Assembly: GCA_013288345.1 (NCBI GenBank)
Contig: JABDCA010000014.1
Coordinates: 1 to 62,003, forward strand
DNA length: 62,003 nucleotides
From: Bacteroidota bacterium
GTDB taxonomy: Bacteria; Bacteroidota; Bacteroidia; JABEUT01
Direction of reading: 5' to 3'
Of this stretch, positions 41,040-48,665 are shown piece by piece. The stretch's first letter is position 1. Every line of letters starts with the position of its first letter. The notes under the pieces were generated by a model. That model was not told where the DNA came from and did not search any database. It was given only the letters and a program-made list of their open reading frames with translations. The position numbers and the translations under genes were made by a program.

Positions 41040-42971
41040 TTAGTTTATAGCTACTTTAACTACCCTTTGAAACTGGTCGTTACCAATTCTTACCAGGTAA
41101 ATAGCTTTAGCAAGCGATGAAACATTGAAACTGGTTTCAATTGTTCCGCTTGCAGTACTCATTGGTTTGTCTGCAATGCGTTTTCCGTCAATATCAAACA
41201 ACTCAACATAAACATTATCGTATGCAGGAAGCTTTATTCCTTTAACATTAAGCATATTACCCGATTGGTATGCGCTTACTTCAGCCTCAATAGTAGGCTC
41301 AGAAGCTATACCTGTGGTAACACATTTAGGTATTTGAAAAGAATAAATTCTGCTGGTAACATTACTACCACCAATTTTACTGTTAGCATACATACTGGTA
41401 CCCCAAAATGTAATACCATCAGTTGGGTCAACCGAAAGGTGCGAATAATCGCCCCAACGCAGTGAAGTATTGGCCACGGTATTTCCGGTAGCAGCAGTTC
41501 CTTCGGCAAGTGTCATAGTACCCAATGGGTCACAAGATGTTCTGCCTGTATAACGCAAGCCCGGATATGTTGAAGTAGGGTCACTTACTGTATATTGAAT
41601 ACCAATGCTGCCATTTTGGTCCATTGCTATCGCTGGTACCCAACGGCTGATTTTATCAGCAGGTGCATAAGTACCTTGCTGGTATATAAGCCAACTTTTG
41701 GTAGTTGTGTCCTGGCGCAATTCGTACCACCTTACACCGGCCATAGTACTACCCGATGTTGCGTTTGTACCTATGTTAACCACATTACACATAACAGCGG
41801 CATTATAATTCGACCACCTCATATACGGTATGCGGTAAGAAAAGAAACCATCACTTACATCAAGACTGGCGTAATTGGCTGAGCCTGGCTGGTCAATATC
41901 ATGACGATAGGTATTATTAGAATTATCTGCCGGGAATGTTGAATTAAATGCAGAAGTAGTAAGTGTTTGAGCCAAAGCTATAGAGCCGGTTTTTTTTGTC
42001 CAGTTAACTGATACCGTGAAAACTCTAATTGCATTACTTGCTGCACAACTACCACCCCAGTTGGGGTCAACAAAATCGAACAAGTAGCAAGGTGAGCCGT
42101 AAGGAGGCAATGTTCCGTCGGCATAAGCTGTTTGCGGGCAATAAAAACCACCGCCACAATTATTATCAAAAGGACTATATGTATAAGGTATTGCAATATA
42201 TCCTGCAGTTTTAACACCGGCAAGCATACTTGTACGGTCGTATACCACTACATAATCATTAGGGCTGCAATTACATGTTTGGTAATAACCATCAGCCCAA
42301 ATTGAATATTTAGGGTAATCAGATGTTTCAGTAGCATCGTAGCAATAATAATAAAGGTAGTATTTCCCTGTAGGGTCGTTTGTTTGCGAAACTGCAAACA
42401 TCATCGTATCTATATTATTGTTCTTACCTGCCTGAAATTCAGTAACTATCCATCTGTCAGCAAATTTATCATACATAGTAACCGGGTCGCCATCGTCAGA
42501 AGTAAAGGAACCAAACAACTTATTAAGGTCAGTCTCTGCGAGCTTTGATGTTCCGTTTTTATTCCATACAGCGTAAGTACAATTAATGCTTTGCACATAA
42601 TAATTAGAACCAATCATACCATTCGGATCGAGTGGCACATACCCTTGCCCTGCTGCACCATCAATGGCTACTATAGGAGCTTTGTTTTCCCTGGTACCCG
42701 CCTCAGCCTGCAATGCGCCATCAGTAGTGCATGCGTTCGGATTAAATTCACCTTGCATAGTTCTTGGTGGGGTTATATCGTCACCTGCCAATCTTGGCTT
42801 ATCAAAACGGGTAACACCGGGGTTTTCCTGTGCAATTTTCCAAAGTGGTTCAGATATTGCGAACCTTGCACACTGTTTATAATGCGATCCGTCAGGATTG
42901 TGTATTTCAGTTTGTGCACACAGGAATGAGGAAGCAAAAATTCCTGCACTTAGTAAAAGTAAATTTTTCAT
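41040..42971 (-). CDS. T9SS-secreted protein, tandem paralog 3 (most diverged)
   Basis: 643 residues. Same family as the two neighbours (GQGYVPLDPNGMIGSNYYVQ, DDGDPVTMYDKFADRWIVTEFQ, RWGDYSHLSVDPTDGITFW, C-terminal VYVELFDIDGKRIADKP to RVVKVAIN), but it differs more and lost several cysteines: TSDDGDP here replaces TCDDGDP and YYCYDAT replaces YFCPDN. It was probably the first copy to split off. Function unknown. Confidence 0.82.
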   Translation of the reverse strand: MKNLLLLSAGIFASSFLCAQTEIHNPDGSHYKQCARFAISEPLWKIAQENPGVTRFDKPRLAGDDITPPRTMQGEFNPNACTTDGALQAEAGTRENKAPIVAIDGAAGQGYVPLDPNGMIGSNYYVQSINCTYAVWNKNGTSKLAETDLNKLFGSFTSDDGDPVTMYDKFADRWIVTEFQAGKNNNIDTMMFAVSQTNDPTGKYYLYYYCYDATETSDYPKYSIWADGYYQTCNCSPNDYVVVYDRTSMLAGVKTAGYIAIPYTYSPFDNNCGGGFYCPQTAYADGTLPPYGSPCYLFDFVDPNWGGSCAASNAIRVFTVSVNWTKKTGSIALAQTLTTSAFNSTFPADNSNNTYRHDIDQPGSANYASLDVSDGFFSYRIPYMRWSNYNAAVMCNVVNIGTNATSGSTMAGVRWYELRQDTTTKSWLIYQQGTYAPADKISRWVPAIAMDQNGSIGIQYTVSDPTSTYPGLRYTGRTSCDPLGTMTLAEGTAATGNTVANTSLRWGDYSHLSVDPTDGITFWGTSMYANSKIGGSNVTSRIYSFQIPKCVTTGIASEPTIEAEVSAYQSGNMLNVKGIKLPAYDNVYVELFDIDGKRIADKPMSTASGTIETSFNVSSLAKAIYLVRIGNDQFQRVVKVAIN

Positions 42972-43099
42972 AGTTAGGGAGATTATTTATGTAAATATAG
43001 TCAACCTTACCCCTTTTTCCAAATAAATGGAACACTTTCTTACAGAAAGCTATAATGATTTTTGTCAGGTTTCTCGAAAAACATCTGCAAATCAATGCT

Positions 43100-43133
43100 T
43101 TTACCTAAATCGATTTACCTAAAGCTTTACCTA
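43100..43133. repeat. three TTTACCTA iterations
   Basis: TTTACCTA at 43100-43107, 43114-43121 and 43126-43133, in the spacer between the uppP stop and the gene starting at 42971. This could be a binding-site array for the tandem paralog 3 gene, or chance. Confidence 0.35.
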
Positions 43134-43161
43134 TAAGAATTTACTTGTCTTAAGATATGCC

Positions 43162-43974
43162 TTACACCATGGTAATGTGGAAGTTAGCGCATACCAGTAT
43201 AATGATAAGCAGCCCCGCAAGTATGCGATAATAACCAAAAGCTTTAAAACCATGTTGGGTTAAAAAGGTAATAAAGGTTTTTATGGCAATTAATGCCACC
43301 ACAAAAGCTATGGCATTACCTAATAATAAGAGTGTAATTCCGTGTTCAGGCAAGCCTGGCCCTTCGCCTTTTTTAAATTTATGCCAGTATTCAAATAACT
43401 TATACCCAGTAGCCGCAAACATAGTTGGTACAGCTAAAAAGAAGGAGAATTCCACCGCATTTTTGCGGTTAAGTTTTTGTGCCAGGCCACCAACTATTGT
43501 AACAAATGACCTTGAAATGCCCGGCATAAGTATAGATATAGTTTGAAAAAAGCCAATATTAAGGGCAGCAGGGTATGTAACTTCTTTATCCTCAGAGTTT
43601 TCTGTTTTTTGAAACCATTTATCGACAAACAACATAACCACCCCGCCAACTAATAAGCTAATACCTACTACAATAGGATAACCTAAAGCCTTATCTATCC
43701 ATTTGCTGGCAGCAAAGCCAATTACAGCAGCTGGTAAAAATGCGACGAATAATTTTTTATAAAAATCGAAAGATTGCAGAAAACGCTTCCAGTAAAGTGC
43801 TATCACGGCCAGTATAGCGCCTAATTGTATAGCTACTGTAAATAACTTGGTAAACGGATCTTCGGCAATACCCATAAACGATGAGGTAATAACCATATGG
43901 CCGGTAGATGAGATGGGAAGAAATTCGGTAATGCCCTCGATTATACCCAGAATAATAGCCTGTATTATAGACAT
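43162..43974 (-). CDS. uppP: undecaprenyl-diphosphatase
   Basis: 270 residues, full length. This integral membrane enzyme recycles undecaprenyl pyrophosphate to the monophosphate carrier used for peptidoglycan and other envelope polymers; high expression gives bacitracin resistance. The two signature regions are present: EGITEFLPISSTGHM (about 12-26) and MPGISRSFVTIVGG (about 150-163). Eight hydrophobic segments fit the BacA/UppP topology. ATG at 43974. A 33-codon membrane peptide frame lies just upstream. Confidence 0.96.
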   Translation of the reverse strand: MSIIQAIILGIIEGITEFLPISSTGHMVITSSFMGIAEDPFTKLFTVAIQLGAILAVIALYWKRFLQSFDFYKKLFVAFLPAAVIGFAASKWIDKALGYPIVVGISLLVGGVVMLFVDKWFQKTENSEDKEVTYPAALNIGFFQTISILMPGISRSFVTIVGGLAQKLNRKNAVEFSFFLAVPTMFAATGYKLFEYWHKFKKGEGPGLPEHGITLLLLGNAIAFVVALIAIKTFITFLTQHGFKAFGYYRILAGLLIIILVCANFHITMV

Positions 43975-44016
43975 ACGTATGTTTTTGTTATCCGGGGCAA
44001 AGCTAAATAAAAGGCT

Positions 44017-44118
44017 TTACTGTTGTATAACCTCTATAGCCGAGATAACCAGATAACACGTGTACACCAGCAGTAGTGCGGCATATACGAAAAGTCCTAT
44101 TAGGGTTTTGGTCTTCAT
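44017..44118 (-). CDS. possible 33-residue membrane peptide upstream of uppP
   Basis: ATG at 44118, TAA at 44017-44019. One membrane helix (LIGLFVYAALLLVYTCYLVISAI) with a basic start (MKTKT), a plausible inner-membrane peptide. It is 42 bp upstream of uppP on the same strand. In many Bacteroidota a small membrane gene (DUF3098) precedes uppP; this one is shorter and not recognisably that family. Confidence 0.4.
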   Translation of the reverse strand: MKTKTLIGLFVYAALLLVYTCYLVISAIEVIQQ

Positions 44119-44265
44119 TTTGGACGGATGTTAAATCTGATGAGACAAAGTTAGTTATTTATAAGACTAAAACCAATAGCATGGGTTTAATAGGTTATCA
44201 ACATTTTTTTGAACATTTTAATAAAACGTATAGGCTTATGGAAATATTGCATGCCATTATTCGTT

Positions 44266-44273
44266 TAACTTTG
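44266..44273 (+). promoter_or_regulatory. predicted -7 box of the barrel gene at 44292
   Basis: TAACTTTG, 18 bp before the ATG at 44292, with TTG 16 bp upstream (44247-44249). The rest of the 43975-44291 spacer holds only the small peptide frame. Confidence 0.5.
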
Positions 44274-44291
44274 CATTAAACACCTCCGACT

Positions 44292-44993
44292 ATGAAGCGC
44301 CTTCTATTAATACTACCCTTACTTCTAACCTTTACCATAACCAATGCTCAGCAGTTTAAAATTGGAATAATTGCAGGTTTGGGCATTACCGATGTAGCCG
44401 GTGCCGACTTAATTGATAATGATAATGATTTCCAAAAAGGCGGTTTTATAGGAGGTGGCTTTGTAAACACCAAAATTGGCCAAACAACACAAATGCAACT
44501 CGAAATTTCGTTTATGCAAAAGGGCAGCCAGGTGCCACCCGACACATTGCACATGAATAATTATTATGTACTAAATCTAAACTATGTAGATGTATCGCTT
44601 ATGGTAAGGCAGCCTATACATATTAATATAAACCGAAAAATGAGCGATAAATATGGCCTTATTTTTGGTCTTACTTATGGTAACTTAGTTTACTATTCAT
44701 TTGAAGTACAGGGCATAAACTACCAGCTTAACTTAAACAGTTTCGATGCTAGCGCCTTTATAGGTTTTTACTACAACTTTACACCTAATTTCTTTTTCGA
44801 TATGCGCTACAGCAATTCATTCATTACTGCTATCAAGCATGATGGTTCTAATAGCCAATGGTATCCTTACTACGGCTCCTGGAACGATGGCAACAACATG
44901 GCATTTGAACTGAGGCTGGGCTATGTATTTGTGGGTGGAAGCAGTGCAGGAGATAATTCACCAAGTGCGGCACCTGGTGCACCAGCGCAGTAA
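44292..44993 (+). CDS. PorT-family-like outer-membrane beta-barrel protein
   Basis: 233 residues: signal peptide ending TNAQ (about 19), then FKIGIIAGLGITDVAGAD, GGFIGGGFVNTKIGQTTQMQLEISFMQKGS, YVDVSLMVRQPI, LIFGLTYGNLVYYSFEVQG and FELRLGYVFVGG: the barrel pattern of PorT/outer_membrane_beta-barrel proteins. A Ser/Ala/Pro-rich tail follows the last strand. It is 10 bp upstream of the sigma factor gene and so may be co-transcribed with the ECF module. Confidence 0.78.
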   Translation: MKRLLLILPLLLTFTITNAQQFKIGIIAGLGITDVAGADLIDNDNDFQKGGFIGGGFVNTKIGQTTQMQLEISFMQKGSQVPPDTLHMNNYYVLNLNYVDVSLMVRQPIHININRKMSDKYGLIFGLTYGNLVYYSFEVQGINYQLNLNSFDASAFIGFYYNFTPNFFFDMRYSNSFITAIKHDGSNSQWYPYYGSWNDGNNMAFELRLGYVFVGGSSAGDNSPSAAPGAPAQ

Positions 44994-45003
44994 TTAATAT
45001 TTT

Positions 45004-45582
45004 TTGGGCGAAGAAGAACTTATAACAGGTTTGTGCGAAGGGAATGCAACAGCCTATAATGAGTTGGTGCGTCTGTTTGCCGATAAGGTATTCAATACAT
45101 CTATAAGTATCCTGCAAAATGCAGAAGACGCTGAAGACAGCGTACAGGAAGTATTTATAGAAGTATTTAAATCAATTCACAACTTTAAGGGCGAAGCCAA
45201 ACTATCGACCTGGATATATAGGGTTACGGTAATTAAAGCGCTTGAGTTTTTACGAAAGAAAAAACGCAAAAAGCGCTTTGCCATAGTACAGAGCCTTTTT
45301 GGTATGGAAAGCGTATTACCTGAAACCGATATGCCTCACTTTTACCACCCGGGGGTACAATTAGAGAATAAAGAACGTTCTGCCGTTTTATTTAAAGCCA
45401 TTGATCAATTAGTTGACAAACAAAAAACAGCTTTTGTATTGCATAAAGTAGAAGGGCTAAGTTATGCCGAAGTGGCAGAAATAATGAAAACCACTGTACC
45501 ATCGGTTGAATCGCTTTTATTCAGGGCAAAACAAAACCTGCAAAAAATATTAAAGGATTATTATGATAAAAATGAAAGGTAG
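45004..45582 (+). CDS. ECF RNA polymerase sigma factor
   Basis: 192 residues, starting at TTG 45004. Region 2 (about 15-85: YNELVRLFADKVFNTSISIL, AEDSVQEVFIEVFKSI, STWIYRVTVIKALEFLRKKKR) and region 4 (about 130-185: AIDQLVDKQKTAFVLHKVEGLSYAEVAEIM, VESLLFRAKQNLQ) are complete, with no extra C-terminal domain. The next two genes encode a single-TM protein and a Spy/CnrX-like sensor, an arrangement like CnrH-CnrY-CnrX of metal-responsive ECF systems. The shared element at 45584 and 46494 is its likely target promoter. Confidence 0.92.
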   Translation: MGEEELITGLCEGNATAYNELVRLFADKVFNTSISILQNAEDAEDSVQEVFIEVFKSIHNFKGEAKLSTWIYRVTVIKALEFLRKKKRKKRFAIVQSLFGMESVLPETDMPHFYHPGVQLENKERSAVLFKAIDQLVDKQKTAFVLHKVEGLSYAEVAEIMKTTVPSVESLLFRAKQNLQKILKDYYDKNER

Positions 45583-45583
45583 T

Positions 45584-45610
45584 CCGCAAGTTTTTAAAAC
45601 AACCAACATC
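45584..45610 (+). promoter_or_regulatory. candidate ECF promoter 1 (anti-sigma gene)
   Basis: CCGCAAGTTTTTAAAAC (45584-45600), 6 bp, then CATC (45607-45610). The same 17-mer, gap and CATC occur at 46494-46520. Read as -35 CCGCAAG and -10 CATC the gap is 16 bp, usual for ECF promoters. It begins right after the sigma stop codon. With the ATG at 45619 the leader is nearly absent; ATG at 45652 is an alternative start. Confidence 0.55.
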
Positions 45611-45618
45611 TAAAAAGT

Positions 45619-45906
45619 ATGGAACCAACAGAAAGCAAGGTAAAAGAAACGATGGAAAGCATAGACGGCATGAGCCGCGCTAATGCCAATCCTTTTCTTT
45701 ACGACAAAATAATGCACCGTATGCAGGCTGCAAAGCAAACTCGCATATTAAGGCCTGCAGCTATTGGCCTGGCCATGGCCTTTATAGTATTATTGATAGG
45801 GCTTAACCTTATTACACTTGTACACTACAACAAAACAAGCGCAACACAGGTTGACGGAACAAGCCTGGTAAAGAGTGAATATTTTTCTTATCTCAACAAT
45901 TTTTAA
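45619..45906 (+). CDS. single-TM putative anti-sigma factor
   Basis: 95 residues. A cytoplasmic N-terminal half (about 1-45; DGMSRANANPFLYDKIMHRMQA) precedes one membrane helix (about 49-70, GLAMAFIVLLIGLNLITLV) and a short periplasmic tail. The NPFLYDKIMHR motif is typical of short membrane proteins that follow ECF sigma genes in Bacteroidota. The CnrY-like role of holding the sigma factor at the membrane is inferred from size, topology and position. Its stop overlaps the next start by one base (TAATG). Confidence 0.75.
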   Translation: MEPTESKVKETMESIDGMSRANANPFLYDKIMHRMQAAKQTRILRPAAIGLAMAFIVLLIGLNLITLVHYNKTSATQVDGTSLVKSEYFSYLNNF

Positions 45907-46385
45907 TGCGCATGGAAAACTCCCGCTTTCTTAAAATAGGCCTTGCTCTGCTTCTGCTTCTTAATATAGGCACTCTTTCGTATTTATGGCTTGACAGGCA
46001 TCATGGGCCTCCACCAGGCGGTCAGCGTGGACAAGATGTATTTACATTTTTATGTAATGAACTTAAATTGGATGACCAGCAAGTGCGCCAGTATGAACAA
46101 CTAAGAGACGAGCACCACCATGCCATAGAGAATATACAAGAGCATGGACACCAATTGCGTGAAAGATTTTTTGGCCTGCTTCAAATAAACCCTGTCGATT
46201 CAGCAGCCATAAAAAGCATGACCGATTCTATTGCCGCTACACAGGAACAAATTGAGATGGTAACCTTTTATCATTTCCGTAAAGTGCGTGCTATACTCAG
46301 GCCTGACCAACAAAAGAGGTTTGATGAAGTGATACAGCAGGCAACCCGGATGATGGCTGGGCCTCCTCCTCCCCGACCAAAATAA
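45906..46385 (+). CDS. Spy/CnrX-like periplasmic heavy-metal sensor
   Basis: 159 residues. An N-terminal membrane anchor (about 8-27) with DRHHGPPPGG after it, then a helical periplasmic domain with LKLDDQQVRQYEQLRDEHHHAIENI, FFGLLQINPVDSAAI and the LTxxQ-like LRPDQQKRFDEV (about 134-146). His-rich stretches (RHHG, EHHHA, EHGHQ) suit metal binding. CnrX-type sensors pass metal status to the anti-sigma factor; Spy-type proteins are chaperones. Position after sigma and anti-sigma favours the sensor role. Confidence 0.82.
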   Translation: MRMENSRFLKIGLALLLLLNIGTLSYLWLDRHHGPPPGGQRGQDVFTFLCNELKLDDQQVRQYEQLRDEHHHAIENIQEHGHQLRERFFGLLQINPVDSAAIKSMTDSIAATQEQIEMVTFYHFRKVRAILRPDQQKRFDEVIQQATRMMAGPPPPRPK

Positions 46386-46388
46386 TTC

Positions 46389-46412
46389 GCCCCAAACCCC
46401 TAAAGGGGCTTT
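46389..46412. repeat. dispersed element family B, copy 3 (inverted)
   Basis: GCCCCAAACCCCTAAAGGGG followed by CTTT, the reverse complement of the element at 2285-2308. With the next copy it forms a large inverted pair that could act as a terminator hairpin after the sensor gene. Confidence 0.6.
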
Positions 46413-46430
46413 AAATACACTCTCGGTGCT

Positions 46431-46453
46431 AAAGCCCCTTTAGGGGTTTGGAG
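46431..46453. repeat. dispersed element family B, copy 4
   Basis: AAAGCCCCTTTAGGGGTTTG followed by GAG, inverted relative to 46389-46412 with an 18-bp gap. Confidence 0.6.
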
Positions 46454-46493
46454 CAAAACAGAAAACAAGAGTTGAGTAATTATTTTTTATTAC

Positions 46494-46520
46494 CCGCAAG
46501 TTTTTAAAACAGTACGCATC
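46494..46520 (+). promoter_or_regulatory. candidate ECF promoter 2 (YHYH gene)
   Basis: CCGCAAGTTTTTAAAAC (46494-46510), 6 bp, CATC (46517-46520), the same layout as at 45584-45610. The ATG at 46546 lies 26 bp beyond. Confidence 0.6.
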
Positions 46521-46545
46521 AAAAGAAGTATAAACCAACAACACT

Positions 46546-47781
46546 ATGAAAAAAATATTTGCTTGCCTCATCCTACTCGCCGGAATGCAAACATCGTTTG
46601 CGCAGATACCGGTAATCAGTTCATGGATCGTTAATACTACCGGTGCAACAGGCTATGCCGGCATTGCATCGAATGTTCAGATCGATCAGTTCGACAGCAA
46701 CTATGTATATATAAGCTGCACCTGCATACCGGGTTATAGTATTGGCCCATGGACCGGCAACCCCAACATACCAAAGAACCAAAATTTTGTTTTTAAAATT
46801 CCGCGTAGCCCGGTGCAAAATACCGGTAAGACAGATTCAGTGGGCCTTGGCCAAATAGCAGTTTGGAGCAACGGTGTAGCAGCATATAATGCCAGCGATG
46901 GCATGACCTATAATAATGATGGTACCTGGCACCGCAATGCTTACTATTTTGAAGGTGTAAGTTTCGACAACTGCCTTGGCCACCCCGATCAAAGTGGTTG
47001 CTACCATCACCACGTTAGCCCTACTTGCTTATATAATAGTGTAGACAGCACCACGCACTCACCTATTATTGGTTATGCGTTCGACGGGTACCCAATTTAT
47101 GGAGCCTATGGCTATGCCAATACCAATGGTACCGGCGGCATTAAGCGTATGGCATCGTCGTACCAGTTACGTAAAATGGTGAACAGAGATACCTTACCAA
47201 ATGGAACTATTCTGGCTTCAGCGAAGTATGGCCCTGCAGTAAGTGCAAGTTATCCGTTGGGCGATTTTATGGAAGACTACATTTATACTGCAAGCTCAGG
47301 AGATCTTGACTCACATAACGGAAGATTTTGTGTAACACCGGAATATCCTGCTGGCACATACGCCTATTTTGTAACAATCGATTCTAAGCAAGTGCCGGCC
47401 TTTCCTTATGTATTGGGTTATACTTATTATGGCGTAATTGCAACCGGCAATACCGGTCCTGGTGGAGGCCACGTAACACCTCCGGGAGGTACTGTAGTTT
47501 ATACACCTACCGGTATAAACGAAGTTACCAAAGTCATTAAATGCACACTGGAGCCTAATCCTACTCAAGATTATACATATATATACATTGACCCTTCCAG
47601 CGATAACAACATTACCGCAACACTTTATAATGAACAGGGACAGGCACTGCAACACTTCGACTACTGGCACCCAAGCATGAGCTATGCACTTAACCTTACC
47701 GGGTATACCGCAGGTGTTTATTTTTTAAATTTGCAAACAGAAAACACGCATACGGTACAAAAAATAGTTAAAGTGAATTAA
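46546..47781 (+). CDS. YHYH domain protein with T9SS sorting tail
   Basis: 411 residues: signal peptide ending SFAQ (about 20); YHYH domain (about 60-300) with DGMTYNNDGTWHRNAYYFE, the histidine cluster GCYHHHVSPTC, IIGYAFDGYPIYGAYGY and FCVTPEYPAGTYAYFVTID; T9SS-type tail (about 330-411, LEPNPTQDYTYIYI to IVKVN). YHYH proteins are secreted, probably metal-binding, and often near copper genes; no reaction is established. The tail predicts cell-surface or secreted location. It overlaps the next gene by one base, so the two are coupled, and a candidate ECF promoter precedes it. Confidence 0.88.
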   Translation: MKKIFACLILLAGMQTSFAQIPVISSWIVNTTGATGYAGIASNVQIDQFDSNYVYISCTCIPGYSIGPWTGNPNIPKNQNFVFKIPRSPVQNTGKTDSVGLGQIAVWSNGVAAYNASDGMTYNNDGTWHRNAYYFEGVSFDNCLGHPDQSGCYHHHVSPTCLYNSVDSTTHSPIIGYAFDGYPIYGAYGYANTNGTGGIKRMASSYQLRKMVNRDTLPNGTILASAKYGPAVSASYPLGDFMEDYIYTASSGDLDSHNGRFCVTPEYPAGTYAYFVTIDSKQVPAFPYVLGYTYYGVIATGNTGPGGGHVTPPGGTVVYTPTGINEVTKVIKCTLEPNPTQDYTYIYIDPSSDNNITATLYNEQGQALQHFDYWHPSMSYALNLTGYTAGVYFLNLQTENTHTVQKIVKVN

Positions 47782-48521
47782 TGCCAAAACAGTTAAATAT
47801 TTTATTCATCATAGCAGCCCTCGTGGCTGCTATGTCTTTTACAGCACCTGCTCCATCAAGGCTTGTGCTGCACTTCGAAAACTATGTGGGCAACCTTCCG
47901 CTTAAGCTAGATAGTGCAACATATAAAAATAAATTGGGGCAGACTTACACGGTTTCGAAATTCAAGTATTATATAAGCAACATTCGTTTATGCAGAAAGG
48001 GGAACTCTTCTCATTTAGATACAACTGTGGTAGATGGTTATTATTTAATAAATGAAGAAGACCCTGCATCAAAAGAAATTGTGCTGAAAGGATTACCCGA
48101 TGGAAAATATTCATCTATAACTTTCACCATTGGGGTAGATAGCCTGCATAATTGCAGTGGGGCGCAAACTGGAGCATTAGACCCCGTTAATGCCATGTTT
48201 TGGGCATGGAACACAGGCTACATATTTTTAAAGATGGAAGGAAAATCGCCCGTATCAACATCACCTGGTAACCTGCTCGAATTTCATATTGGTGGTTATA
48301 GAACGCCTTACAATTGCATACGCACTATTACATTGAATATGAATTCTGTTTTCCCATTAGCAGATGATGTAACAGTATCGGTTGAAATAAAAGCAGATCT
48401 GGCAGAACTATTCAAAACACCAACCAGCATCGATTTTTCAAAGCTATCGTCGGTAACCGATTTCCATAATGCTACTACCATAGCAGATAACTATAAAGAC
48501 ATGTTCAGCATAAAGCAATAA
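47781..48521 (+). CDS. MbnP-like copper-binding protein
   Basis: 246 residues: signal peptide (about 1-24, ALVAAMSFTAPAPS), then the MbnP-type domain: LVLHFENYVGNLPLKLDSATYKN, FKYYISNIRLCRKG, YYLINEEDPASKEIVLKGLPDGKYSSITFTIGVD and GALDPVNAMFWAWNTGYIFLKMEG with several Trp residues. In methanotrophs MbnP is oxidised by the di-heme enzyme MbnH, which converts a Trp to kynurenine and creates a copper site. The next gene encodes an MbnH/MauG-like enzyme. Start ATG overlaps the YHYH stop (TAATG). Confidence 0.82.
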   Translation: MPKQLNILFIIAALVAAMSFTAPAPSRLVLHFENYVGNLPLKLDSATYKNKLGQTYTVSKFKYYISNIRLCRKGNSSHLDTTVVDGYYLINEEDPASKEIVLKGLPDGKYSSITFTIGVDSLHNCSGAQTGALDPVNAMFWAWNTGYIFLKMEGKSPVSTSPGNLLEFHIGGYRTPYNCIRTITLNMNSVFPLADDVTVSVEIKADLAELFKTPTSIDFSKLSSVTDFHNATTIADNYKDMFSIKQ

Positions 48522-48555
48522 ATAACGGAATGAAGAAAATCATTTAAATTTTAAT

Positions 48556-48632
48556 GCCACTAAATCACAAAAACACGAAAAAATTGCACACAAATAATTT
48601 GGTGGGGTTTTGTGACTTAGTGTTTTTGTGGC
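48556..48632. repeat. dispersed inverted repeat family A, copy 3
   Basis: GCCACTAAATCACAAAAACACGAA at left and GTGACTTAGTGTTTTTGTGGC at right form a good hairpin. It sits between the MbnP-like and MbnH-like genes and might reduce read-through between them. Confidence 0.7.
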
Positions 48633-48665
48633 AAAATATTTCAAAAATAGCTTCCAAGTAAGTAT

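Noticed and set aside
44076-44279. 67-codon plus-strand frame before the barrel gene at 44292
   Set aside because: It overlaps the predicted promoter of that gene and has no family features.
46159-46385. Reading the 45906-46385 product purely as a Spy periplasmic chaperone
   Set aside because: The permanent N-terminal membrane anchor and its place after sigma and anti-sigma genes fit a CnrX-like sensor better, though the fold is shared.
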